Positions 41,672-50,624 of a DNA stretch of 64,000 nucleotides are shown in pieces. Location: the NCBI RefSeq assembly GCF_001702265.1, contig NZ_MAUE01000024.1, positions 1 through 64,000 of the forward strand. The letters are read 5' to 3'. This DNA comes from Pseudomonas aylmerensis (GTDB lineage Bacteria > Pseudomonadota > Gammaproteobacteria > Pseudomonadales > Pseudomonadaceae). Every line of letters starts with the position of its first letter. Within the stretch, counting starts at the first letter, position 1. The notes below the pieces were generated by a model. It was not told the DNA's origin. It saw only the letters and a program-made list of their open reading frames with translations, and did not search any database. The translations under genes were made by a program, and so were the position numbers.

Positions 41672-43042
41672 ATGAAATCTCTATTGAGCTTGCTCAAGGC
41701 TGCACCAGCGCGCGCGCTGGAGCCCGAAATCGACCCCCAACTCTTCAGGCGCATCCGCCTGCAAACCTTGCTGTCGATGTCACTCAGTTATGCATTGTTT
41801 TATGTCTGCAGGTTGTCGTTCAACGTGGTCAAGCCCGCGCTGGTGTCCCAGGACATCCTCAGCCCCAGCGAATTGGGGATGATCGGCTCGGCGCTGTTCT
41901 TCACCTATGCCATCGGTAAATTGGTCAACGGCTTTCTCGCCGACCATGCCAATGTGCGCCGCTTCATGATGCTTGGCCTGGCCCTGAGTGCACTGGTGAA
42001 CGCCTGCATGGGCTCGACCACCAACGCGGTGATCCTGACCCTGGCCTGGGGCATCAATGGCTGGGCGCAGTCGATGGGCGTCGGACCATGCGTGGTGTCC
42101 CTGGCGCGCTGGTATGGCGACCGCGAGCGCGGTACCTATTACGGCTTCTGGTCGATTGCGCACAACCTCGGCGAAGCGCTGACGTATGTCGCTGTCGCCG
42201 CGGTCGTGGTCACGTGGGGCTGGCAGTATGGCTACTGGCTGGCAACCGCCATGGGCTTGCTCGGCATCGTGCTGGTGTTTGCGTTCATGGCCGACTCGCC
42301 GGAAAGCGAAGGCTTTGCACCGGTCAATTCCAAGCCCGCACTGGAAATCAAAGGCACCGTCACCAGCGTTGCCGCGATTCAATGGTTATTGCTCAAGAGC
42401 CCGGCGCTCTGGCTGCTGGCACTCGCTTCGTGCCTGATGTATGTCGGTCGCTATGCGGTCAACTCCTGGGGTGTGTTCTTCCTGGAAAACGCCAAGCACT
42501 ACGACACCCTGACCGCGTCCACGCTGATTTCCGTGGCGAGCATCTGCGGGATTGCCGGTACGGGCTTGAGCGGGCTGATCTCCGATCGCTTTTTCGCCGG
42601 CCGCCGCCATGGCCTGGCGGTTGTCTTCGGCGTCATGAACGCAGGGGGCCTGGCGTTGTTTCTGTATGGCCCGGCCGGGCATTACTGGATGGACGTGCTG
42701 TCGATGGTGATATTCGGCAGTTCGCTGGGGGCATTGCTGTGCTTCCTCGGCGGCCTGATGGCCGTTGATATCGCCGGCAAGGCGGCGGCTGGCGCGGCAT
42801 TGGGCATGATCGGGATTGTCAGCTACATCGGCGCTGCAGCCGGCGAAATGCTGACCGGCGTCATCATTCAGCGCGGCACCACGCTGTCGGCCACCGGCAT
42901 AAAACTCTACGACTTCAACACCCTCTCGCAACTGTGGGTCGGCGCGGCCATCGGCTCGGTGCTGCTGACCTGCCTGTTGTCCTGGGTGGCACGGCGTCCA
43001 CGACGCCCCTCGTCACTGGCGGCGCTGCCTGCCAACACCTGA
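41672..43042 (+). CDS. MFS transporter, organophosphate:phosphate antiporter (GlpT/UhpT) type
   Basis: A 456-aa major-facilitator protein with about 12 membrane segments. The N-terminal region (YALFYVCRLSFNVVKPAL) and the segment INGWAQSMGVGPCVVSLARWY are typical of the organophosphate:phosphate antiporters that take up glycerol-3-phosphate or hexose phosphates. It lies between the phosphatase and the OprD porin with a good AGGAA ribosome binding site. Specific substrate unknown. Confidence 0.87.
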   Translation: MKSLLSLLKAAPARALEPEIDPQLFRRIRLQTLLSMSLSYALFYVCRLSFNVVKPALVSQDILSPSELGMIGSALFFTYAIGKLVNGFLADHANVRRFMMLGLALSALVNACMGSTTNAVILTLAWGINGWAQSMGVGPCVVSLARWYGDRERGTYYGFWSIAHNLGEALTYVAVAAVVVTWGWQYGYWLATAMGLLGIVLVFAFMADSPESEGFAPVNSKPALEIKGTVTSVAAIQWLLLKSPALWLLALASCLMYVGRYAVNSWGVFFLENAKHYDTLTASTLISVASICGIAGTGLSGLISDRFFAGRRHGLAVVFGVMNAGGLALFLYGPAGHYWMDVLSMVIFGSSLGALLCFLGGLMAVDIAGKAAAGAALGMIGIVSYIGAAAGEMLTGVIIQRGTTLSATGIKLYDFNTLSQLWVGAAIGSVLLTCLLSWVARRPRRPSSLAALPANT

Positions 43043-43121
43043 CCTTTTCTGTGTAAACCGCCCCGGCGACGGTGGTCGGGGACGGGATCGCTGCGCTCAA
43101 AAAACAACGGGAAGCATAATA

Positions 43122-44420
43122 ATGAGCCTCAATTTTCAGCGTGTGAAAAGCAACGTCGTGGTCATTGCACTGGGCTTCTCCGGCCTGGTGCAGGCCGATG
43201 GGTTTATCGAGGATGCGAAGGCCAACCTGGTGCTGCGCAACTTCTACATGAGCCGTGACTTTGTCGATAACGGCGCCTCCAAAGCCCTGCCGGGGTCTAC
43301 CGGGCATGGCCAGGCCGCGGAGTGGACACAAAGTTTTATCCTCGATGCGAAGTCGGGTTTTACCTCGGGCACCGTCGGCTTTGGCCTGGATGCGCTGGGC
43401 ATGTTGGCGATCAAGCTCGACGGCGGCCGGGGCACTTACGGCACGCAGTTGTTGCCGACCCACGACGGCAACCGGCCGGCTGATGACTTTGGCCGCTTGG
43501 CTGTCGCCGGCAAGGCGCGGTTTTCCAAGACCGAGCTGAAAATCGGCGAGTGGATGCCGGTCCTGCCGATACTGCGTGCCGACGATGGCCGTTCGCTGCC
43601 GCAGACCCTCGAAGGCGCGCAAATCACCTCGCGGGAAATCCCCAACGTGAACCTGTACGGCGGTCAATTTCGCGGCAACAGCCAGCGTAACGACGCCAGC
43701 ATGCAGAAGCTGTCGCAGAACAGTGTCGGCACGGTGTTGCACGGCAGGAACAGCATCGAATCGGATGCGTTCAATTTCATCGGCGGCGACTATACGTTCA
43801 ACCACGAACACACAGTGGTTGCGGCCTGGTACGGCCAACTCGAAGACGTCTACCAGCAGCAATACTTCCAGCTGCTGCACACCCAGCCGATCACCGAGAG
43901 CATCAGCCTCGGTGCCAATATTGGCTATTTCATCGGCACGCAAGATGGCGCCGCGTTGGCCGGCAGCGAGGACAACCGCACCCTGTCGGGCCTGTTTTCC
44001 CTGAAGACCGGCGGCCACACCTTCTACGTCGGTCTGCAACGTCTCACCGGTGAAACCGGCCTGCAGCGGGTCGCCGGCACCAGTGGGGCGACCCTGGCGA
44101 ACGACAGCTATGGCTCCAGTTACGACCTGGCCAACGAGCGTTCCTGGCAGGTACGGCATGACTACAACTTCGCGGCCGTCGGGGTGCCGGGGCTGACGCT
44201 GATGAACAGGTTCATCAAGGGCAGCAATGTGCACGCCGGCGCCGTGAGTGATGGTCGCGAACGCGGGCGCGAAACCGAGGTGGGCTATACGCTGCAAAGC
44301 GGGCCGTTGCGCTCATTGAACCTGCGCTGGCGCAATGCGACGCAGCGTCGAAGCTTTGGTAACACCAACAGCTTCAACGAGAACCGCCTGATCGTTCAGT
44401 ACCCGATCTCGATCCTGTAA
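43122..44420 (+). CDS. OprD family outer-membrane porin (second)
   Basis: A 432-aa OprD porin with a signal peptide (VVIALGFSGLVQA) and the family start GFIEDAKANLVLRNFYMSRDF. The C-terminal strand is NENRLIVQYPISIL. It shares an operon with the phosphatase and the antiporter and should give the outer-membrane entry for their substrate. Confidence 0.92.
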   Translation: MSLNFQRVKSNVVVIALGFSGLVQADGFIEDAKANLVLRNFYMSRDFVDNGASKALPGSTGHGQAAEWTQSFILDAKSGFTSGTVGFGLDALGMLAIKLDGGRGTYGTQLLPTHDGNRPADDFGRLAVAGKARFSKTELKIGEWMPVLPILRADDGRSLPQTLEGAQITSREIPNVNLYGGQFRGNSQRNDASMQKLSQNSVGTVLHGRNSIESDAFNFIGGDYTFNHEHTVVAAWYGQLEDVYQQQYFQLLHTQPITESISLGANIGYFIGTQDGAALAGSEDNRTLSGLFSLKTGGHTFYVGLQRLTGETGLQRVAGTSGATLANDSYGSSYDLANERSWQVRHDYNFAAVGVPGLTLMNRFIKGSNVHAGAVSDGRERGRETEVGYTLQSGPLRSLNLRWRNATQRRSFGNTNSFNENRLIVQYPISIL

Positions 44421-44424
44421 GCAC

Positions 44425-44452
44425 GCCAGTGCACAGCGGGCTGTGCACTGGC
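44425..44452. terminator. Shared hairpin between convergent porin and RND genes
   Basis: GCCAGTGCACAG CGGG CTGTGCACTGGC, a perfect 12-bp stem with a 4-base loop, exactly fills the gap between the stops at 44420 and 44453. No strong T-tract is present; it likely serves as a bidirectional transcript end. Confidence 0.75.
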
Positions 44453-47400
44453 TCAACTCTCATACACCGGTTGTTCGACCTCTCGATGGTGCGTGGCGCC
44501 GATAAACAGGTACATCGCCGGCACCATGAACAGCGTCAACAGCGTGCCGATCGACAGCCCGGCAAAGATCACCAGCCCCATGTCATGCCGACCCGCAGCC
44601 CCGGCGCCGGAGGCCCAGACCAGCGGCACCACGCCCAGGACCATGGCCGCCGTGGTCATCAGGATCGGCCGCAGGCGCACGGCGGCCGCTTCTTCAATGG
44701 CCTCACGTTTGCTGTGGCCTGCGCGCTGCAGTTCGTTGGCGAACTGCACAATCAGAATCCCGTGCTTGGTGATCAGCCCCAATAGCGTCACCAGGCCCAC
44801 CTGGGTGTACACATTGATCGAGGCGTAACCCATGGTGATAAACGCCAGGGCACCAAACAGTGCCGGTGGCACCGAGAACAGAATCACCACCGGGTCGCGG
44901 AAGCTTTCAAACTGGAAGGCCAGCGCCAGGTAGACGATCAGGATCGAGAACATCAGCAGCCCGACGAAGCCACCGGATTCCTGCATGAACTGCCGCGACT
45001 CGCCGGAAAAGTCGGAGGTATAGCCCGACGGCGCCACGTTGTTGAGGATCGTATTGAGTTTGGCCAGCAGCTCGCCCTGGGCCACGCCACTCACGCCGGA
45101 AAGCGTGGCCGAATTGAGTTGCTGGAAGTGGTTGATCGACTCCGGCTGCGTCGACGTCTCGATGTGCGCCACGGTGCGCGCGGGGATCATCGCACCGGCG
45201 GGCGTGCGAATGTAGTAATCGAGAATCTGCTCCGGGTTGAGGCGGTTGACCTGCAGCACCTGGGGAATGACTTTGTACGAGCGCCCGGCAGTGGAGAAGT
45301 AGTTGACGTAGTTGCCGCCCAGGGCCGCCGACAACGCCGCGCCGACATCGGCCTGGGTCATGCCCAATGCAGCGATTTTTTCCCGGTCGACCACCAGTCG
45401 CGCCTGGGGCTTGTCGAGTTTCAGGTCCATGTCGGAGAACCAGAACAGCTGCTGCTTCTGCGCCTCGGCCATCACCGCTTGCGCGACCTCATTGAGGTTT
45501 TCCACCGAATCAGTGGTGGTGATCACAAACTGTACCGGCAACCCTTGGGCCCCCGGCAGCGACGGCAACGGAAAGGCGGCGATGGTTGCGCCGGGCACCT
45601 GGTTCCACTTTTGCTGCAGGTCCAGAATCAGCTGGGCCTGGGAGCGGGTCCGATCGTCCCAGGTCTTGAGCAGCACGCCGCCCAGGCCTTGATTGAGCGC
45701 CGGCAGGCCGGTGAGCTGGAACATTTGCGCGTACTCGGACTCCTTGCTGGCGATCTGGAACGCCTGGTCGGCGATACGCTCCATCTGCTGCGGCGAGGCG
45801 GTCGGCGGGCCTTTGATCTGCATGAACACCAGGCCCTGGTCTTCGGTCGGCGACAGCTCGCTCTTGGCGGTCATGCCACTGGCGGCGACCAGCAGGAACA
45901 GCACAAAGCCAAACGTCACCAGCACCGGCCAGATGTCCAGCCCGCCGGACAGCACGCGGTGATAACGCCCGCGCAGCCAGTCAAAATACTGATCGAGGCG
46001 GCGCGCGAAGCGACCTTCCTCCTGGCCGGTCTTGAACAGCTTGGAGGTCATCATCGGCGACAGCGTCAACGCCACCACGGCCGACACGGTGACCGCGCCC
46101 GCCAGCGAAAAACAGAACTCCTTGAACAGCGCGCCCGTCAGGCCGCTGCGCAAGCCGATGGGCACGTACGCAGCAATCAGCACCACCGTCATCGCAATGA
46201 TCGGCCCGCCCAGTTCGCGCGCCGCCACCAACGCGGCCTCCAGCACACCTTTGCCTTCTTCCTTGATATGTCGGTCGACGTTTTCCACCACAATGATTGC
46301 GTCGTCGACCACCAGCCCGATCGCCAACACCAGCGCGAGCAGGGTCAGCAGGTTGATCGAGTAACCGAGCAGGTACATGACGAAGAAGGTACCGACCAGC
46401 GACAGCGGGATCGCCACCAGGGGCACAATCACCGCCCGGAAAGAGCCGAGGAACAGGTAGATGACCACCGAGACAATGATCATCGCCTCCACCAGGGTCT
46501 TCACCACCTCGTAGATCGAGGTGTTGATGAACGCGGTGGAGTCATACACGATGTCGCCGCGCACGCCGGTGGGCAGTTGCGATTGCAGCTCGGGGAACGC
46601 CTGGCGCACGCTGTCGGCGACCGTGAGGATGTTCGCGGTGGGGGCCACCTTGATGCCGATGAACACCGAGCGCTTGCCGGAAAATGCCACGCTGCTGTCA
46701 TAGCTCTCGGCGCCGAGGGTGACCGTCGCCACGTCCGCCAGGTACACCAGTGCATCGCCTTTCTGCTTGATCACCAGCTGTTTGAACTCATCCACTGTGT
46801 GCAGATCGGTGCCGGCGGTGAGGTCCACGGTCACGGTCTGCCCGCGCGTAGAGCCGACGGCCGACAGGTAGTTGTTGTTGGCCAGCGCCGTCGACACGTC
46901 CTGCGCGGTGACGTTATGCGCCGCCAGTTTGTCCGGGTCGAGCCAGGCGCGCAGGGCGAACTGGCGCCCGCCGAGGATTTCGGCGGTCTGCACGCCCTGG
47001 ATCGAATCCAGCTTGGGCTTGACCACGCGCACCAGGTAGTCAGTGATGTTGTTGGTCGGCAGGGTGTCACTGTAGAAGCCCAGATACATCGCATCGGTGG
47101 TCTGCCCGACGGCGATGGTCAGCACCGGTTCCTGGGCCTGGGCCGGCAACTGGTTCTTGACCGAGTTGACCTGGGTGTTGATCTCGGTCAGCGCCTTGCT
47201 CGCGTCGTAGTTCAGCCGCAGCGTGGCGGTGATGGTCGAGATCCCGGTGATGCTTGAAGAGGCCAGGTAGTCGATGCCCTGGGCCTGGGCAATCGCCGAC
47301 TCCAGCGGCTGGGTAATAAAGCCTGCGACCGTGGACGCGTCCGCCCCGTAATAGGAGGTAGTAATGGTCACCACGGTATTTTCGGTGCGCGGCCATTGAT

Positions 47401-47503
47401 TGACCGGCAATTCGAAGATCGAGCGCAGCCCCAGGATCAGGATGAACAGCGACACGACCACGGCCCACACCGGTCGCTGGATAAAGGTATCGGTAAGCTT
47501 CAT
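44453..47503 (-). CDS. RND efflux pump inner-membrane transporter (HAE1 family)
   Basis: A 1016-aa resistance-nodulation-division transporter that exports compounds using proton flow. It starts MKLTDTFIQRPVWAVVV. Two large periplasmic loops separate 12 membrane segments, and the proton-relay aspartates lie in segment four (LAIGLVVDDAIIVVENV, about residues 400-416). GLITKHGILIVQFANE lies near the end. Multidrug pumps of this type are common in Pseudomonas; the substrate is not readable. It is third in an operon after the outer-membrane and fusion-protein genes. Confidence 0.93.
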   Translation of the reverse strand: MKLTDTFIQRPVWAVVVSLFILILGLRSIFELPVNQWPRTENTVVTITTSYYGADASTVAGFITQPLESAIAQAQGIDYLASSSITGISTITATLRLNYDASKALTEINTQVNSVKNQLPAQAQEPVLTIAVGQTTDAMYLGFYSDTLPTNNITDYLVRVVKPKLDSIQGVQTAEILGGRQFALRAWLDPDKLAAHNVTAQDVSTALANNNYLSAVGSTRGQTVTVDLTAGTDLHTVDEFKQLVIKQKGDALVYLADVATVTLGAESYDSSVAFSGKRSVFIGIKVAPTANILTVADSVRQAFPELQSQLPTGVRGDIVYDSTAFINTSIYEVVKTLVEAMIIVSVVIYLFLGSFRAVIVPLVAIPLSLVGTFFVMYLLGYSINLLTLLALVLAIGLVVDDAIIVVENVDRHIKEEGKGVLEAALVAARELGGPIIAMTVVLIAAYVPIGLRSGLTGALFKEFCFSLAGAVTVSAVVALTLSPMMTSKLFKTGQEEGRFARRLDQYFDWLRGRYHRVLSGGLDIWPVLVTFGFVLFLLVAASGMTAKSELSPTEDQGLVFMQIKGPPTASPQQMERIADQAFQIASKESEYAQMFQLTGLPALNQGLGGVLLKTWDDRTRSQAQLILDLQQKWNQVPGATIAAFPLPSLPGAQGLPVQFVITTTDSVENLNEVAQAVMAEAQKQQLFWFSDMDLKLDKPQARLVVDREKIAALGMTQADVGAALSAALGGNYVNYFSTAGRSYKVIPQVLQVNRLNPEQILDYYIRTPAGAMIPARTVAHIETSTQPESINHFQQLNSATLSGVSGVAQGELLAKLNTILNNVAPSGYTSDFSGESRQFMQESGGFVGLLMFSILIVYLALAFQFESFRDPVVILFSVPPALFGALAFITMGYASINVYTQVGLVTLLGLITKHGILIVQFANELQRAGHSKREAIEEAAAVRLRPILMTTAAMVLGVVPLVWASGAGAAGRHDMGLVIFAGLSIGTLLTLFMVPAMYLFIGATHHREVEQPVYES

Positions 47504-47512
47504 GGGACACCT

Positions 47513-48709
47513 TTAATGTTCTTGGGGAGTCGGGGCCGGGTCATTGAGCGGTGCCGCGCTGTTATCGACCTTCACCGGCGAGCCATTCTTGAGTTTCATC
47601 TGGCCGCTGGTGATCAACAGGTCGCCTTCCTTCACGCCGGACAGGATCGCTACCTGGTCGCCACGGGTCGGCCCGGTCTGGATAAAGGTCTGTTGCGCCG
47701 TCAGCACGTCCTCGCCCTTGTCGTTCTTGGCCGACGTCGCGATGAATACGGTGGTGCCGTAAGGGTTGTAGGTGACTGCGGTCTGCGGCACGGTGAGGTA
47801 GCGCTGCGGCGTCCCGGAGGTCACGACGGCGCGGGCGAACATGCCGGGCACCAGGCTTTGCCTGGGGTTCTCGACGGTCGCTTCGACGGTGACGTTGCGC
47901 GTGGTCGAGTCGAACTGGGTATCGATGGTGCTGACGCGCCCGGTGAAGGTCTGGTTGGACAGGCCGTCGGCGGTCACTGCGACGGGTTGGCCGATGGCGA
48001 TGGCTTCGAGCTGGGTTTGCGGCACGGTGAAGTCGATGTAGATCGGGTCGAACGTCTGCAGCGTGGCGATTTTGTCGCCGGGGTTGAGGTATTGCCCCGG
48101 GTTGACGCTGGTAATGCCGATCCGCCCGGCAAACGGCGCGCGAATGGTTTTCTTCGCCACCAGTGCGCGCTGTTGTTCCGCTGCCGCTTGCTTGGCCTTC
48201 AGGTCGGCGGTGTCGGTGTCGACCTGGGCCTGGGACACGGCGTTGACCGCCAGTTGGGCTTTGTCGCGCTTGAGTACGATCACCGCCAGATCGGCCGTGG
48301 CCTCAAGCGAATGCAGTTGGGCGATGTCGGAATCGGCATTCAGTTGCACCAACAGGGCCTGGGCCGGCACCTCTTGGCCAGGTTTGAAACCGAGGGTGCG
48401 CACGATACCGCCGACCTCGGTGGTCACATCCACCCCGCGAACCGCCTTCATTGACCCCACGGCCGAGACGCTGGGTTGCCACTCGCTGAACGGCACGTGC
48501 ATGGCCGTCACTACTGCGGCGGGCAACGGCGCCTTGGACTGGGCGATCAGTGCCGAAATCTGCACGAATTTCACCCCGGCAATGATCGCCACGATCACCA
48601 GCACCACCGCGACCATGATCAGCATCGGCCGCCATAACCGGCGCTTGCGTGGGCTGCCCGGTGCGCTGGGCGCGGGAGGCAGGGGAGAGGCAGTCTGGAC
48701 GTCAGCCAT
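47513..48709 (-). CDS. RND efflux pump periplasmic adaptor (membrane fusion protein)
   Basis: A 398-aa membrane-fusion protein with an N-terminal membrane anchor (PMLIMVAVVLVIVAIIAGV). A lipoyl half-motif/hairpin region and a beta-barrel domain (APFAGRIGITSVNPGQYLNPGD, key RIGITSVNPGQYL) follow. The ATG at 48709 is used; an in-frame GTG at 48721 is possible and neither has a strong ribosome binding site. It ends 9 bp before the RND gene. Confidence 0.92.
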   Translation of the reverse strand: MADVQTASPLPPAPSAPGSPRKRRLWRPMLIMVAVVLVIVAIIAGVKFVQISALIAQSKAPLPAAVVTAMHVPFSEWQPSVSAVGSMKAVRGVDVTTEVGGIVRTLGFKPGQEVPAQALLVQLNADSDIAQLHSLEATADLAVIVLKRDKAQLAVNAVSQAQVDTDTADLKAKQAAAEQQRALVAKKTIRAPFAGRIGITSVNPGQYLNPGDKIATLQTFDPIYIDFTVPQTQLEAIAIGQPVAVTADGLSNQTFTGRVSTIDTQFDSTTRNVTVEATVENPRQSLVPGMFARAVVTSGTPQRYLTVPQTAVTYNPYGTTVFIATSAKNDKGEDVLTAQQTFIQTGPTRGDQVAILSGVKEGDLLITSGQMKLKNGSPVKVDNSAAPLNDPAPTPQEH

Positions 48710-48738
48710 GGAGAATCTCACTGTTTCAATGATTCAGT

Positions 48739-50337
48739 TCAGTCGAACCGCGCCGAGTCGCTGGGCGCAGGCTTTTTCGTGGCCGGCATGATTTCCTGCC
48801 ACGACGGCAGGCCGAAGCGATCCGGACGGCCCTTTGTCGCGGGGTCCACATCCGTGCGGTTCCACCAGCCGCCACCCAGTGCCTGGAACAGCGCCGTGGT
48901 GTCGCTGTAGCGCGCAGCCTGTGCCCTGACACGTGCCAAAGCAGTGTTCTGGTAGGTTTGCTGGGCGTTGAGCAGGTTGATGTACGCCACGGCGCCGAGA
49001 CGGAACTGGGTTTGCACCAGATCCAGGCTGGCTTGCGCGGAGCGTTCCGCCACGACCTGCTGGTTGAGTGCGTCAGCGTCGGCTTCCAGCGCCCGGAGCG
49101 CGTTGGCCACGTCCTGGAACGCGGTCAGCACGGTACCGCGATAGCGCGCCGCCGATTCGTCATAGGCCGCCACGGCCGCGCGTTTGCGGTGTTCGAGCGC
49201 GCCGGCATCAAACAGCGGCTGAGTGATCGCGCCGGCCAGGCTCCACACGCCGGAGCCGGACGAAAACAGCTTGGTGCCGCCCGCCACCGTGGAGCCCAAT
49301 GACCCGGTGATGCTGAACTGCGGCAGTTGGTTGGCCACGGCCACACCAATGTCAGCGCTGGCCTGGTGCAATTGCGCCTGTGCAGAGCGCACATCCGGCC
49401 GCTGCGCGACCATGTCGGAAGGCAGGCTGACCGGCAGTGCCTGCGGCAGTTGCAGGGAGGCCAGGTTGAAACGCTCACCCTGATCCTGATTGGGGAAGCG
49501 GCCGAGGTAGGCCATCAGCTGGTTGCGCGTCTGCGCCAATTGCTTCTGCAACGGCGGCAAGGTCGCGCGCGACTGTGCCAGCGCGGTCTGTTGCGTGAGC
49601 ACGTCGGCATCACTGATGGCGCCCAGGCGCCGCTGGGCTTGCAGCAAGTCGAGCTGGCCGCCCTGCAGGCGGATGATTTCCTCGGTGACGGCGATCTGGT
49701 CTCGCACCGACGCCAGGCTGATCGCGGTATTGACCACATTGGCGGTCAAGGTCAGATACGTCGCCTCCAGCTGGAAGCGCTGGTACTCGGCCTGCGCCGA
49801 GGTGGCTTCGATTTGCCGGCGCGTACCGCCAAACACATCGGGCGCATAGGACACGCTCAACGAGGCCGAACTGACGGTGAGAATCGGCGACTCCGGCAGC
49901 CCCGAAGTGACGCCGGAGACTTTCTCGCGGGCTTTTTGCACGTTGCCACTGACCGAGGGAAACAGAGACGCCTGGTCGGCATACACCAACTCGTTGGCCT
50001 GGCGCAGCGCGGCTTGCGCGGCGCTCACGTCCGGGTTGGCGCGCAAGGCCTCTTCAACCAGGGCATTGAGGGCTGGCGAACGGAAGAGCGCCCACCATTG
50101 ACCGGGAATATCCATCCCGGCGATCAACCGCTGCGCCGCGCCCCCGGTGTCGATATCGGCCTGGGCAGTGGTGCTGAGCTTTTCGCGAGAGTAGTCGGCA
50201 TTCGCCGGCGCATCGGGGCGCACGAAATCCGGCCCGACCGTACAGCCGGCGAGGGCGAGGCATAGCAGGCTCAAGGGCGCCAGAAGGTGTGCAACGTGTT
50301 GCGGTCTGGATACACGCTGCCGCGGGTGCTCTTTCAT
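48739..50337 (-). CDS. RND efflux pump outer-membrane lipoprotein (NodT family)
   Basis: A 532-aa outer-membrane channel of the NodT/OprM family, with a lipoprotein signal (LSLLCLALAGCTVGPDF, lipid-attached Cys about residue 32). Two repeats of the outer-membrane efflux domain form the trimeric channel. It is the first gene of the three-gene operon, so outer-membrane channel, adaptor and transporter are made together. The C-terminal tail of about 40 residues after GGGWW is slightly longer than usual. Confidence 0.92.
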   Translation of the reverse strand: MKEHPRQRVSRPQHVAHLLAPLSLLCLALAGCTVGPDFVRPDAPANADYSREKLSTTAQADIDTGGAAQRLIAGMDIPGQWWALFRSPALNALVEEALRANPDVSAAQAALRQANELVYADQASLFPSVSGNVQKAREKVSGVTSGLPESPILTVSSASLSVSYAPDVFGGTRRQIEATSAQAEYQRFQLEATYLTLTANVVNTAISLASVRDQIAVTEEIIRLQGGQLDLLQAQRRLGAISDADVLTQQTALAQSRATLPPLQKQLAQTRNQLMAYLGRFPNQDQGERFNLASLQLPQALPVSLPSDMVAQRPDVRSAQAQLHQASADIGVAVANQLPQFSITGSLGSTVAGGTKLFSSGSGVWSLAGAITQPLFDAGALEHRKRAAVAAYDESAARYRGTVLTAFQDVANALRALEADADALNQQVVAERSAQASLDLVQTQFRLGAVAYINLLNAQQTYQNTALARVRAQAARYSDTTALFQALGGGWWNRTDVDPATKGRPDRFGLPSWQEIMPATKKPAPSDSARFD

Positions 50338-50352
50338 AGTTACTCTATTAAT

Positions 50353-50366
50353 CAGTTGGTTAACTG
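50353..50366. promoter_or_regulatory. Palindrome upstream of the RND operon
   Basis: CAGTT GGTT AACTG, 5-bp arms with a 4-bp spacer, lies 16 bp upstream of the first gene of the efflux operon. It resembles a TetR-type operator, but no regulator gene is adjacent. The rest of the 290-bp gap shows only a short hairpin (GCGCATT A AATGCGC, 50504-50518). Confidence 0.35.
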
Positions 50367-50624
50367 CTTTTTTTGTCGAGCACTGCGTGCAGGTGCAACG
50401 GACCGGCCGGGTAACAAGGGCGCGGCGTCGCCGGATTCAGATGAGTGTAGGTGGTGCCGGGAACTGCGCAATGTGAGTGCATGGGGTCGCACAGGCACGG
50501 CAGGCGCATTAAATGCGCTTTCGGCATTGTTAATGAATTAGGTTATGCATTGTGGTTATTTTACACGGCGGGGCGAGTCGCTCACTGTATGCGCCCTTAG
50601 TCACTTGGGCTGGAATACCTGGAC

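Noticed and set aside
45119-47257. Antisense ORF of 712 codons opposite the RND transporter
   Set aside because: Same codon-shadow composition; the sense frame encodes a full RND protein.
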